Source: Prevotella sp. (lineage in GTDB: Bacteria; Bacillota; Clostridia; Oscillospirales; Ruminococcaceae). Taken from it: a stretch of 64,000 nucleotides of DNA. The translations under genes and the position numbers were made by a program. Location: positions 152,183 through 216,182 of the forward strand of contig JAMPIC010000002.1 in the NCBI GenBank assembly GCA_023663025.1. Reading direction: 5' to 3'. The notes beneath the pieces were generated by a model. The model saw nothing but the letters and a program-made list of their open reading frames with translations. It did not search any database and was not told the origin of the DNA. Positions 17,572 through 26,100 of this stretch are shown here, piece by piece (positions within the stretch are counted from its first letter, which is position 1; each line of letters starts with the position of its first letter).

Positions 17572-18027
17572 ATGACCTATGAGGAATATTTACCGCGCGG
17601 CAAAACAGGAAAAATCGCAGTAAGCACAGCTCCCTGCGGACTTATCTGCGAGCTTTGCGGCGAACGTTCACACTGCAGGGGCTGCAATTTCAGCAGGCAG
17701 GACGAGCTTGAATGCTGCTGTTTTCAGAGAAAATGCTGCGATGGAAAAAAACTGCGCGGCTGCTGGGAATGCACCGGTTTCCCCTGCGGAAAGGATATGC
17801 ACGACCTTTCCGCACACGGTGTGAGAATTGTCGCTTTTGTGCAGTACATAAAGGAGTACGGTTTGGAGCATTTCGCCGAAAGGATCGCAGAAAACGAGAA
17901 AAACGGCATCCTCTATCAGCGCGATCACAAGAACTTCACGGGCGATTACGATGATTTTGCCAATGCGGAGGACGTTATGAACCTCATTGAAAACGGAAAG
18001 GATATGATTGAAATTGGAAAAGCTTGA
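17572..18027 (+). CDS. DUF3795 cysteine-rich protein
   Basis: A 151-residue protein with the cysteine-rich core of DUF3795: CGLICELCGERSHCRGC, then CCCFQRKCC and CWECTGFPCG. The cysteines suggest a metal site, probably zinc or an iron-sulfur cluster; no function is established to my knowledge. The ATG at 17572 has GAGGGTG just upstream; an earlier in-frame start at 17503 lies inside the promoter and is rejected. It overlaps the GyrI-like gene by 20 bases, so the two are co-translated. Confidence 0.82.
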   Translation: MTYEEYLPRGKTGKIAVSTAPCGLICELCGERSHCRGCNFSRQDELECCCFQRKCCDGKKLRGCWECTGFPCGKDMHDLSAHGVRIVAFVQYIKEYGLEHFAERIAENEKNGILYQRDHKNFTGDYDDFANAEDVMNLIENGKDMIEIGKA

Positions 18028-18664
18028 TTACAAAAAGGAATATAAAGACTTATATCAACCATCTGTAAAACCGTCCTTGATAGACGTTCCCGAAATGAGC
18101 TTTTTCGCTGTGGACGGCGAGGGCGATCCCAACACCTGTCCCGCTTATAAGGAAGCGATCGAAATCCTGTACGGACTGTCATTTACTGTGAAGATGTCCA
18201 AAATGAGCGGCTTGCAGCCGGAGGGATATTTCGAGTACATCGTGCCGCCGCTGGAGGGTCTGTGGTTTGCCGACGGCGTTGCTTTCGACAGACTGAACGT
18301 TACGGACAAAAGCAGTTTCAAGTGGGTTTCGATGATACGTCAGCCCGAGTTCGTCACGGAGGAGGTTTTCGGGTGGGCGAAAGAAGTTCTGAAAAAGAAA
18401 AAACCGCAGCTTGACCCGGAAAAAGCGCGGTTTATGAAATTTACGGAGGGACTTTGCGTGCAGATAATGCACAAGGGTTCATACGACAACGAACCGGAAA
18501 GCGTCATGAAAATAAAAAGCTTTGCCGCGGAAAACGGCTTGACCGAGGACTTTTCCGCGGAAAGGCTTCACCACGAGCTGTATCTGTCAGACCCGCGGAA
18601 ATGCGCTCCCGAAAAGCTGCGGACGGTTATCAGGCATCCTGTCCGCAAAAACGGGCAGCGTTAG
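18008..18664 (+). CDS. GyrI-like small-molecule-binding domain protein
   Basis: A 218-residue protein of the GyrI-like (SOUL/AraC effector-binding) class, with no DNA-binding domain. Typical features are the start EKLDYKKEYKDLYQPS, FFAVDGEGDPN and the EGLCVQIMHKGSYDNEPES region near residue 155. It starts at a TTG with AGGA five bases upstream, inside the DUF3795 gene. Stand-alone proteins of this group bind or hydrolyse small, often toxic, molecules; the ligand is unknown. With the palindromic operator upstream, the pair may be an inducible stress-response unit. Confidence 0.8.
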   Translation: MKLEKLDYKKEYKDLYQPSVKPSLIDVPEMSFFAVDGEGDPNTCPAYKEAIEILYGLSFTVKMSKMSGLQPEGYFEYIVPPLEGLWFADGVAFDRLNVTDKSSFKWVSMIRQPEFVTEEVFGWAKEVLKKKKPQLDPEKARFMKFTEGLCVQIMHKGSYDNEPESVMKIKSFAAENGLTEDFSAERLHHELYLSDPRKCAPEKLRTVIRHPVRKNGQR

Positions 18665-18676
18665 GTCTTATGCTAA

Positions 18677-19012
18677 TCCCTTCTTGAAGACGAAACCGCA
18701 AAAAATTATGTCATCGAAAAGCTTGAACAGAGGTGGACTCCCGAGCAAATCGCAGGACGCGCAAAGCTTGAAAAGCAGCCGTTCAGCTTTTCGTACCCAA
18801 CCATTTATAGGGCAATCGACAGCGGCATTCTTCCTAAACGTCTGAAAAAAATTATGCGTTTCAAGCGGAAACATAAGAAGTGCAAAGGCGAGGATAAACG
18901 GGGCAAGAACATCAAATACTTCAGTGAAGAAAATGTTCTGCTGCCTGTCAAGAAGACAAAACGAATCATCCGCAAGTGTACCGATGAGGATTTTGACCTG
19001 CCCGTGGAATAA
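18677..19012 (+). pseudogene. IS30-family transposase fragment
   Basis: An open frame without a start (a stop lies at 18674) translating to LEDETAKNYVIEKL and then RWTPEQIAGRAKLEKQPF and YPTIYRAIDSGILPK, which is the helix-turn-helix region of IS30-family transposases. After KRGKN the similarity ends, and an unrelated tail of about 35 residues runs to TAA at 19010. The DDE catalytic domain is missing and no terminal inverted repeats were found, so this is a relic of an insertion, next to the AT-rich methyltransferase. Confidence 0.78.
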
Positions 19013-19045
19013 GAGGGCAATTGCAATTTATCGGAGGAAAAAGAA

Positions 19046-19081
19046 ATGGAATATATACAAGTAACAGGAGATGAAAAATGA
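19046..19081 (+). CDS. Eleven-codon mini-ORF overlapping the methyltransferase start
   Basis: ATG at 19046 after a strong GGAGG site eight bases upstream encodes MEYIQVTGDEK; its TGA (19079-19081) overlaps the methyltransferase ATG (19078). It could be a coupling peptide or the stub of a gene lost when the IS30 fragment arrived. The frame is short, so it may not make a functional product. Confidence 0.4.
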   Translation: MEYIQVTGDEK

Positions 19082-20361
19082 ATCGAAACGCAGTAAGCTT
19101 ATTTTCATCTTCCGGAATCGGGGATTTGGGATTAAAAGCAAACGGAATTAATACGGTTGCGGGGTGTGAATTACTGCCGGAACGTATGAAATTGTTTTCA
19201 AATAATTATCCTGAAGCTAAATGTTTTCCGGGAGATATTTGGGAGCTGAAGGAAGAAATTATCACATATTATAGGACGCGGTATGAAGAGGCTCCGTTTA
19301 TGATAATCGCAACTCCTCCATGTCAGGGAATGTCATCAAACGGAATGGGTAAAATGTTAAATGACTATAGAAAAGGTCTCAGACCTAAGATGGATCCAAG
19401 AAACCGATTGATTATTCCGGCAGTTAAGATAATAAAAGAACTGCAGCCGGATTGGGTCATTCTTGAGAATGTCGCAAATATGGTTAACACTTTAATTCTC
19501 GACGAAGAAGATAATTTGATAAATATTATTGGATACATTAAAAGAGAATTGGGAGATATTTATTCCGGAGAGCCTAAAGTTGTGGATGCCGCCGATTATG
19601 GTATTCCTCAGCATAGAAGAAGATTGATAACCGTATTGACAAAAAATATAAAAGGAAAAGCTGTATTTGAATTAAATAAAACACTTATTCCGCCGCCAAC
19701 TCATTCTTCGGCGGACACACAGGTAACGAGCCATTGGATCACATTGAGAGAAGCCATAGGCAGTCTTCCGAAACTCAGAGCTGAAAAAGGGAAAAATACA
19801 GATAAAAAGTTTAATCCTTTACATAAAGTACCGACGTTTGATGAGAAGAAGATTTTTTGGGTTGATAATACACCGGAAGGAGAAACAGCCTTTAATAATC
19901 AATGCATCAATCCCGAATGCGGATATACAGGAAATCAAAGACACGGAGCAGCGCATAATGAGGAAGGAATAAATAAATACAGTACAGATACGCCGTTGTA
20001 TTGTGCAAAATGCGGTTCTTTGCTTCCCAGACCTTGGGTTGAAGACAAAAAAACCGGAGAGAAACGATTAATGAAAGGTTTTGTGAGTGCTTACAAAAGA
20101 ATGATGTGGGATGAACCGGCGAGTACATTAACTCAGAATTTCCAATTTGCCTGTTCTGACAACAAGCTTCATCCGGACCAATGCAGAGTGCTGTCGTTGT
20201 ATGAGGGATTGATTCTTCAAAGCATTGCCGATTACGAGTATTCATTTGTCATAGACGGCAAGACAGTGCCCGATGGATTAATAAGAGACACAATAGGTGA
20301 GAGTGTTCCTCCTAAAATGATTGATCAGATTTGTAAGTATATTTTAAGTATCATTGAATAA
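19078..20361 (+). CDS. Cytosine-5 DNA methyltransferase (orphan)
   Basis: A 427-residue C5 methyltransferase. Motif I is SLFSSSGIGDLGLK, the catalytic Pro-Cys is in TPPCQGMSSNG (Cys82), motif VI is ENV (130-132) and motif VIII is IPQHRRR (177-183). The target-recognition region contains a zinc-ribbon-like insert, CINPECGYTGNQ and then CAKCGSLLPRPW. It would methylate cytosine in an unknown target. Base composition is markedly more AT-rich than its neighbours, and an IS30 relic precedes it, which points to acquisition by transfer. No restriction endonuclease is recognisable beside it. It has AGGAG seven bases ahead of the ATG. Confidence 0.92.
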   Translation: MNRNAVSLFSSSGIGDLGLKANGINTVAGCELLPERMKLFSNNYPEAKCFPGDIWELKEEIITYYRTRYEEAPFMIIATPPCQGMSSNGMGKMLNDYRKGLRPKMDPRNRLIIPAVKIIKELQPDWVILENVANMVNTLILDEEDNLINIIGYIKRELGDIYSGEPKVVDAADYGIPQHRRRLITVLTKNIKGKAVFELNKTLIPPPTHSSADTQVTSHWITLREAIGSLPKLRAEKGKNTDKKFNPLHKVPTFDEKKIFWVDNTPEGETAFNNQCINPECGYTGNQRHGAAHNEEGINKYSTDTPLYCAKCGSLLPRPWVEDKKTGEKRLMKGFVSAYKRMMWDEPASTLTQNFQFACSDNKLHPDQCRVLSLYEGLILQSIADYEYSFVIDGKTVPDGLIRDTIGESVPPKMIDQICKYILSIIE

Positions 20362-20931
20362 ATACAAGACCGAAGAAATGCAGGTTCTGAATTATTAACA
20401 GTAACTTTTAGGGATAATATCATCTGCATTTTTAATTTGCTGTTCAGCGTTTTCTGCCTGCTCCCAAACATCAGGCGGCTTAATAATTTTATTATTTATT
20501 TGCCCGACAATTGTGGGCAGTTCGGGATAAAACCGCAGATTTTGATTGAAATCAAGAGCGGAAAGCAGGACGGTCGACTGTTTCAGAGTTGTAAGATATG
20601 CGGTTCATATTTGTACCGACCGTAAGCAAGGACGGCTGTCCGCTTCTCCGAAATATGTACCCCTGACATCTTGTTGTTAGACATAAGATTTGTCCCGCGT
20701 GGAAAGTTTTTCCCGAAGCAATGCCGAGTTTGCCGGCGAGCTTGTGCGGAAACCTTCCGCCCCCTAAAAATTCTTGCCGCTCCGGGCGTGTTTTCGGTAT
20801 ACGAAAAGTGCAGGCGGTACGGCTTATTGTAAAGGAAATATTCCGGGACGGGAAAAATATGCGTATAATTATCGGCGGAATACAGTGTTCCGTTCCCGAG
20901 CAAATAGAGCCGTATTTTCCCGCCTTACAGA
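20362..20931. other. Gene-poor stretch with a degenerate zinc-ribbon-like frame
   Basis: No convincing gene. On the plus strand a 62-codon frame (20437-20625) has a C-terminal half, DNCGQFGIKPQILIEI to SCKICGSYLYRP, with two Cys pairs like a zinc ribbon but no ribosome site; it may be the decayed end of a transferred gene. The stretch stays AT-rich to about 20.6 kb and then returns to normal composition. Confidence 0.4.
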
Positions 20932-20968
20932 CAAAAAGGCTGTGCGCCGTTTCGGACGCACAGCCTTG
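20932..20968 (-). terminator. Rho-independent terminator of pckG
   Basis: On the minus strand an 11-bp stem AAGGCTGTGCG/CGCACAGCCTT followed by TTTTT, directly after the pckG stop. Confidence 0.88.
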
Positions 20969-20979
20969 AAATTTTATTA

Positions 20980-22815
20980 TTACTTTGCAAGTCTCGCTTC
21001 GAGCGCGTCAAGCTGCTTCTCCAAAGCCTCGGGAACTTTACCGCCCTTAGCGGCAATGTCCTCCTTGTAATAACGTCTCATCTCGGCGATTTCCTTAGTC
21101 CAAAGGTCTTTGTCAACGTCAAGAAGCTTATCCATAACCTCGGGAGTAACCTCGTCCTCGATACCCGAAACGTCGATGTCGCCTTTCTTGGGCAGGTAGC
21201 CGATAGCCGTTTCCTCGGCGTCGATCTCGCCCTCGCAGCGTTTGATGATCCAGTCAAGCACTCTCATATTGTCGCCGAAGCCGGGCCAGATGAAGTTGCC
21301 CTCCTCGTCCTGCTTGAACCAGTTTACGTTGAAGATTTTGGGAGCCTTGTCGCCCAGCTTTTCGCCCATATCGAGCCAGTGCTGCCAGTAGTCGCCTACA
21401 TTGTAGCCGATAAAAGGCTTCATAGCCATAGGGTCGTGGCGGAGCACGCCAACCGCGCCCGTCGCAGCAGCGGTTGTTTCCGAAGAAACCGCCGAGCCCA
21501 TATATGTGCCGTGTACCCAGTCAAAGGACTGATAAACCAGCGGCGTGGTGGAAGCACGTCTGCCGCCGAAGATGATAGCGGAAACAGGCACGCCCTTGGG
21601 ATTGTTGAACTCGGGGGAAACGCAGGGGCAGTTCTCGGCGGGGGCTGTAAATCTGGAGTTGGGGTGAGCAAGCTTCTGAGGCTTGCCGTCCTCGCCCTTG
21701 ACGGAAGTAAACTCAACGCCGTTCACCTTTGCTCCCTTCCACTCGGTAGCGTCAACAGGGGGATTTTTGTCGAGACCTTCCCACCAAACGGTGTTTGTCT
21801 CGTTGTTGAGAGCAACGTTGGTGAAGATAGTATTCTTCTTTGTGGAAGCAAGCGCGTTGTAGTTGGACTTAGCGTTCGTACCGGGAGCAACGCCGAAGAA
21901 GCCGTTCTCGGGGTTGATAGCGTAAAGTCTGCCGTCCTCGCCCTGCTTCATCCAGGCGATGTCGTCGCCCACGGTGAATACCTCGTAGCCCTTAGTCTTG
22001 TAACCCTCGGGCGGAATAAGCATAGCAAGGTTGGTTTTTCCGCAGGCAGAGGGGAACGCCGCCGTGATGTACTTAACTTCGCCGTTGGGCTTTTTAACGC
22101 CGAGAATGAGCATATGTTCAGCCATCCAGCCCTCCATTTTGCCCTGATAGGAAGCGATACGGAGCGCGAAGCACTTCTTGCCGAGGAGAACGTTTCCGCC
22201 GTAAGCGGAGTTGATAGACCAAATGGTGTTGTCCTCGGGGAAGTGTACGATATATCTGTTTTCGGGGTCAACGTTAGCTTTGGAGTGGAGACCTCTTACA
22301 AAGTCGTTGGAAGTATCTCCCAAATTCTCGAAAGCGTCCTTGCCCATTCTTGTCATAATATTCATATTGAGAACAACGTAAATGGAGTCGGTGATCTCCA
22401 CGCCCACTTTGGCGAGAGGCGAACCGATAGGTCCCATGGAATAGGGGATAACGTACATTGTTCTGCCTTTCATAACGCCGTCGTAAAGCGGGGTCAGTTT
22501 GGCGTACATCTCCTTAGGGTCGCACCAGTTGTTGGTAGGACCTGCGTCCTCTTTGCGGCGGCTGCATATAAAGGTTCTGTCTTCCACGCGGGCAACGTCG
22601 TTGGGGCGCGTGCGGTGGTACAGGCAGCCGGGCAGCTCATCCTGATTGAGCTTATACATTTTATCCCAGCTGTCGTCGGGAAGAGCGCAAACCTCTTCCG
22701 TAAGCGCGTCAAGCTGTTCCTTAGAGCCGTCGATCCAAACGACTTTTTCGGGCTTTGTGAGCGCGATCATCTCGTCGACCCACTTGTTGACATTAGGGTT
22801 GTTAGTAAGTGACAT
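20980..22815 (-). CDS. pckG: Phosphoenolpyruvate carboxykinase (GTP)
   Basis: A 611-residue PEPCK of the GTP-dependent type. The nucleotide loop with its reactive cysteine is AAFPSACGKTNLAMLIPPEG; other family features are RTRPNDVARVEDRTFICS, the MGPIGSPL segment, FGGRR and FNVNWF. It interconverts oxaloacetate and PEP; in gut anaerobes this usually runs toward oxaloacetate to fix CO2 on the way to succinate, though gluconeogenesis is possible. The ATG at 22815 follows AAAGGAG; a longer reading from 22899 runs toward the promoter and is rejected. It is a single gene with its own promoter and terminator. Confidence 0.95.
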   Translation of the reverse strand: MSLTNNPNVNKWVDEMIALTKPEKVVWIDGSKEQLDALTEEVCALPDDSWDKMYKLNQDELPGCLYHRTRPNDVARVEDRTFICSRRKEDAGPTNNWCDPKEMYAKLTPLYDGVMKGRTMYVIPYSMGPIGSPLAKVGVEITDSIYVVLNMNIMTRMGKDAFENLGDTSNDFVRGLHSKANVDPENRYIVHFPEDNTIWSINSAYGGNVLLGKKCFALRIASYQGKMEGWMAEHMLILGVKKPNGEVKYITAAFPSACGKTNLAMLIPPEGYKTKGYEVFTVGDDIAWMKQGEDGRLYAINPENGFFGVAPGTNAKSNYNALASTKKNTIFTNVALNNETNTVWWEGLDKNPPVDATEWKGAKVNGVEFTSVKGEDGKPQKLAHPNSRFTAPAENCPCVSPEFNNPKGVPVSAIIFGGRRASTTPLVYQSFDWVHGTYMGSAVSSETTAAATGAVGVLRHDPMAMKPFIGYNVGDYWQHWLDMGEKLGDKAPKIFNVNWFKQDEEGNFIWPGFGDNMRVLDWIIKRCEGEIDAEETAIGYLPKKGDIDVSGIEDEVTPEVMDKLLDVDKDLWTKEIAEMRRYYKEDIAAKGGKVPEALEKQLDALEARLAK

Positions 22816-22925
22816 AAATTTACAGCTCCTTTGAAAAATTGAATTGAAATCCAAATATTTCCGTCTCCCGAAACCTGTGCTCCGGGAACAAATCGGCAAA
22901 AATATTCAAATTTCCCACAAATACT

Positions 22926-22954
22926 ATTATATACCAAAGCGGTCAATAAGTCAA
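22926..22954 (-). promoter_or_regulatory. Promoter of pckG
   Basis: On the minus strand TTGACT, 17 bases, TATAAT, about 110 bases before the pckG ATG. Confidence 0.8.
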
Positions 22955-22977
22955 GAGCAAAAAAGCCAAAACTGACG

Positions 22978-23004
22978 GTGTACGGTTGATAATTAACTGT
23001 ACAC
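22978..23004. repeat. Imperfect inverted repeat between two terminated genes
   Basis: Arms GTGTACGGTT and AACTGTACAC with one mismatch and a 7-base AT loop. It lies in the gene-free stretch 22955-23065 between the pckG promoter and the terminator of the Cna-B gene, where nothing else was recognised. It could be a repeat remnant or a protein-binding site. Confidence 0.4.
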
Positions 23005-23067
23005 TATACACTATTTTACGGAGGACGTTTTTCACGCGCCTGTGCAGCTGAAAGACAGAGGGAATAA

Positions 23068-23104
23068 AACAATGGTTCCGCAGGAAAATTTCCGCGGAAC
23101 CATC
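23068..23104 (-). terminator. Terminator of the Cna-B protein gene
   Basis: On the minus strand the stem GGTTCCGC/GCGGAACC followed by ATTGTTTTATT, 55 bases after the stop codon. Confidence 0.7.
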
Positions 23105-23158
23105 ATTATTATACGAAAACGTGCATTATGTCAGATATCATTCCGCCGTGTGACAGTA

Positions 23159-26100
23159 TCACATACGGTATTTTTTGCCGGCGTCAACCGTTTTGCTTCT
23201 GTATACCAGAATGGAAGTTCCCGCAGCGATAATTACCAAAAGAATAATTATCATCGCGTTATCCCGTTCCAAAGCCTCGTCGATATCGCCGTATATTCCT
23301 GCTTCGGACGAAACGTCCTCATATTCCACGATCGGCTCGTCGTCTATCGTTTCCTCGGAAACGCTTACGCTTGTCGTCGCAACAGGCTCTGTTTCCGCAG
23401 GCGTTGTGGCCGCGGGAATAAATGGTATCACAGGGTAGCTCGGCAACGACGGTCTCTCGGGAACGCTTGGGTAGTAAGGATATGTTGGGTCTGTCGGGTT
23501 TGTTGGTTCTGTTGGGTTTGTCGGGTTTGTTGGGTCTGTCGGGTTTGTTGGTTCTGTTGGGTTTGTCGGGTTTGTTGGGTCTGTCGGGTCTGTTGGGTCT
23601 GTTGGGTCTGTCGGCTCTGTTGGGTTTGTTGGGTTTGTTGGGTCTGTCGGCTCTGTTGGGTCTGTCGGGTCTGTTGGTTCTGTTGGGTTTGTCGGGTCTG
23701 TTGGTTCTTCCGTATTATCCGTCGTATAGGTATTCGTCACGGTAAACGTCCTGTCATCGCTGTCTGCGGATATTTCCGCCGGAGATACTGTGGAAATATA
23801 ATCCTCGGAAAATTTTTCTTCCTCCACGGCATATGTATATACATTCGTGCCCTCGCCTTTGGGAAGTCCCTCAAATACAGCAGTCCACGGCGATGTCTCC
23901 GTTTCGTCAATTGTTCCGTCAAGCGTAATGCTGTAGTCTGTAGGATTGCCGTTTTGTAGAATATTGATTGTCACAGACCTGTCTTCGCCAACATCGGGAT
24001 TATCGCCGTCAACCCATTCTTTCTTTACAGTGATGTCAATTGTTTCGGGTTCGGGTTCTTCCGTATTATCCGTATAAGTATTCGTCACGGTAAACGTCCT
24101 GTCATCGCTGTCTGCGGATATTTCCGCCGGAGATACTGTGGAAATATAATCCTCGGAAAATTTTTCTTCCTCCACGGCATATGTATATACATTCGTGCCC
24201 TCGCCTTTGGGAAGTCCCTCAAATACAGCAGTCCACGGCGTTTCTTCCGTTCCGTCAAGCGTAATGCTGTAGTCTGTAGGATTGCCGTTTTGTAGAATAT
24301 TGATTGTAACTTCATGGTGCTCATCAGTATTCGGATTGTTTCCGTTGTTGGTATTTTCCCATTTCTTGACTACCGTGATGTCAATTGTTTCGGGTTCGGG
24401 TTCTTCCGGCTTATAAGTATTCGTCACTGTAAATGTCATGTCGCCGTTTGCGGATACTTCCGGCAAAGCTACTGTGGAAATATAATTCTCGGGCACATCT
24501 TCTTCCTTTTCCTCCACGGTATAGGTATAGTCCTTCGTACCGTCGCTCTTGAGAAGTCCCTCAAATACAGCCGTTGTTTCCGTTCCGTTAAGCGTAACGT
24601 GGTCTATAACAGTGCCGTCTTGTAAAAGATTGATTGTCACAGACCTGTCTTCGTCAACATCGGGATTATCTCCGTCAACCCATTCTTTCTTTACAGTGAT
24701 GTTGATTTTTTCGGGATAAGCATTCTTAATGTTAAACGTACCCTCGGTCGCGGCGGCGTCAAACGCGAGTTCAGGAGGATCTATCGTAACCGTGAACTCG
24801 GGGTTGGGATCATCAACCACTTCCTCAACGGCATACACATACTCGGTCTCAGTTTTGCCGTCGGTCGACAGCTTGGGAAAACCTTCAAAAGTGTATTCAA
24901 AAATATCGCCGCTTTCGCCAAGCTGTTCGTCTTTACTCTCTTTACCCAGAGTAACCGAACCTACCTCTTCGAAACTATCATCGCTGGATCCCTTGGCTTT
25001 CCGCATAAGCTTAACGGTTACATCTTTTCTGTCTCCTTCTCCGCTCCATTCCTTACGCACCGTAATATTGACCTTATTATAGGTATTCGTTACGGTAAAA
25101 ATGCCGTTTCTGCCCGAAATACTGTTTGGAGATATCGAAGAAATATAATCGCTGCCCACGCCTGTTTCTACAGCCTTGTAAATATAAGGATTAGTGCTGC
25201 CCTCGGCAACCTTGGGAACGGATATCGCCTTTGTCCAGCCGTCGGAATCATTTTGATCAGGATCTTCGTTTTGATCGGGTTCTTCATTTTGATCGGGTTC
25301 TTCATTTTGATCAGGTTCTTCGTTTTGATCGGGATCTTTCAGTACAACCGTTGCAATCGGTGTAGTGGAAACCTTTTCCTCAACGCCGCCCTTCTTAACA
25401 TACTGATAAATATTGACCGTTACGGGATCTTCACCTTCCGGCCCGTTCCAGAGCTTTGTTACCGTAATACTGATATTCCCAGACTGCGGCTTATAGGTAT
25501 TTTTAACATTCAGCGTATAGTCATATGAACCGTCCGCATTTCGGGGCATATTATTAATGTCAACAGTAACCGATTTCAAATTAGGGTCATCGTTATAGGT
25601 AACCTCATAGTCGTCAATAACTTCCTTGTCAATGATCTCATATATCTCATATACATACGAACCCGTTTCTGCACCGTCGGCACCGTAGATATGGCTTGCA
25701 AGCGGTTCGGTAACTGTCCAGTTGCCTTCATCGTCCTTTTTGACTTCGACGGTTTTCTCGGTCTCCTTGATCTCATTATCAACCTCTACCGTTCCCTTTA
25801 CCCTGACGTAAACTATCTCGTCGTCCTCGGGAGTTATTCCCTCCCACTCTTTGTTTATCGTCAGATTAAGAGGATGCTTTTTCTCGGACTCTATCGTCGC
25901 GCTTCCGCGGACATTATCCAGACGAACCGAACTGTTTATTAAGGTTATCGCTCCGTCCGAACCGTCGTAAGAAAACGACGCGTTGTTTCCGTACAAATCC
26001 TGCATTTCAGCGGCAGTCAGCTCCACGCCAGAACCGATATAATTGTATATATATACCTCGTATGTGATAATATAGGACTTTTCATTTTCAAGGTTAAACG

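Noticed and set aside
20583..20903. A 106-codon minus-strand frame between the methyltransferase and pckG
   Set aside because: No ribosome site, no recognisable motif, and it crosses a change in base composition.
21379..22812. A 477-codon plus-strand frame opposite pckG
   Set aside because: pckG on the minus strand has all PEPCK motifs, a promoter and a terminator.
23478..23708. Short regular repeats resembling a CRISPR array
   Set aside because: Units are 9-12 bases, contiguous and in frame with a Pro-Thr stalk; there are no spacers and no cas genes.
23042..23959. Open frames rich in Trp, Cys, Val and Leu (CWVC and GLSGLLG repeats) on the plus strand
   Set aside because: They are the complement of the Pro-Thr stalk of the Cna-B protein; no ribosome site and implausible composition.
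25250..25340. Eighteen-base direct repeats as possible replication iterons
   Set aside because: They lie inside a coding frame and encode EPDQNE units; no replication gene is near.
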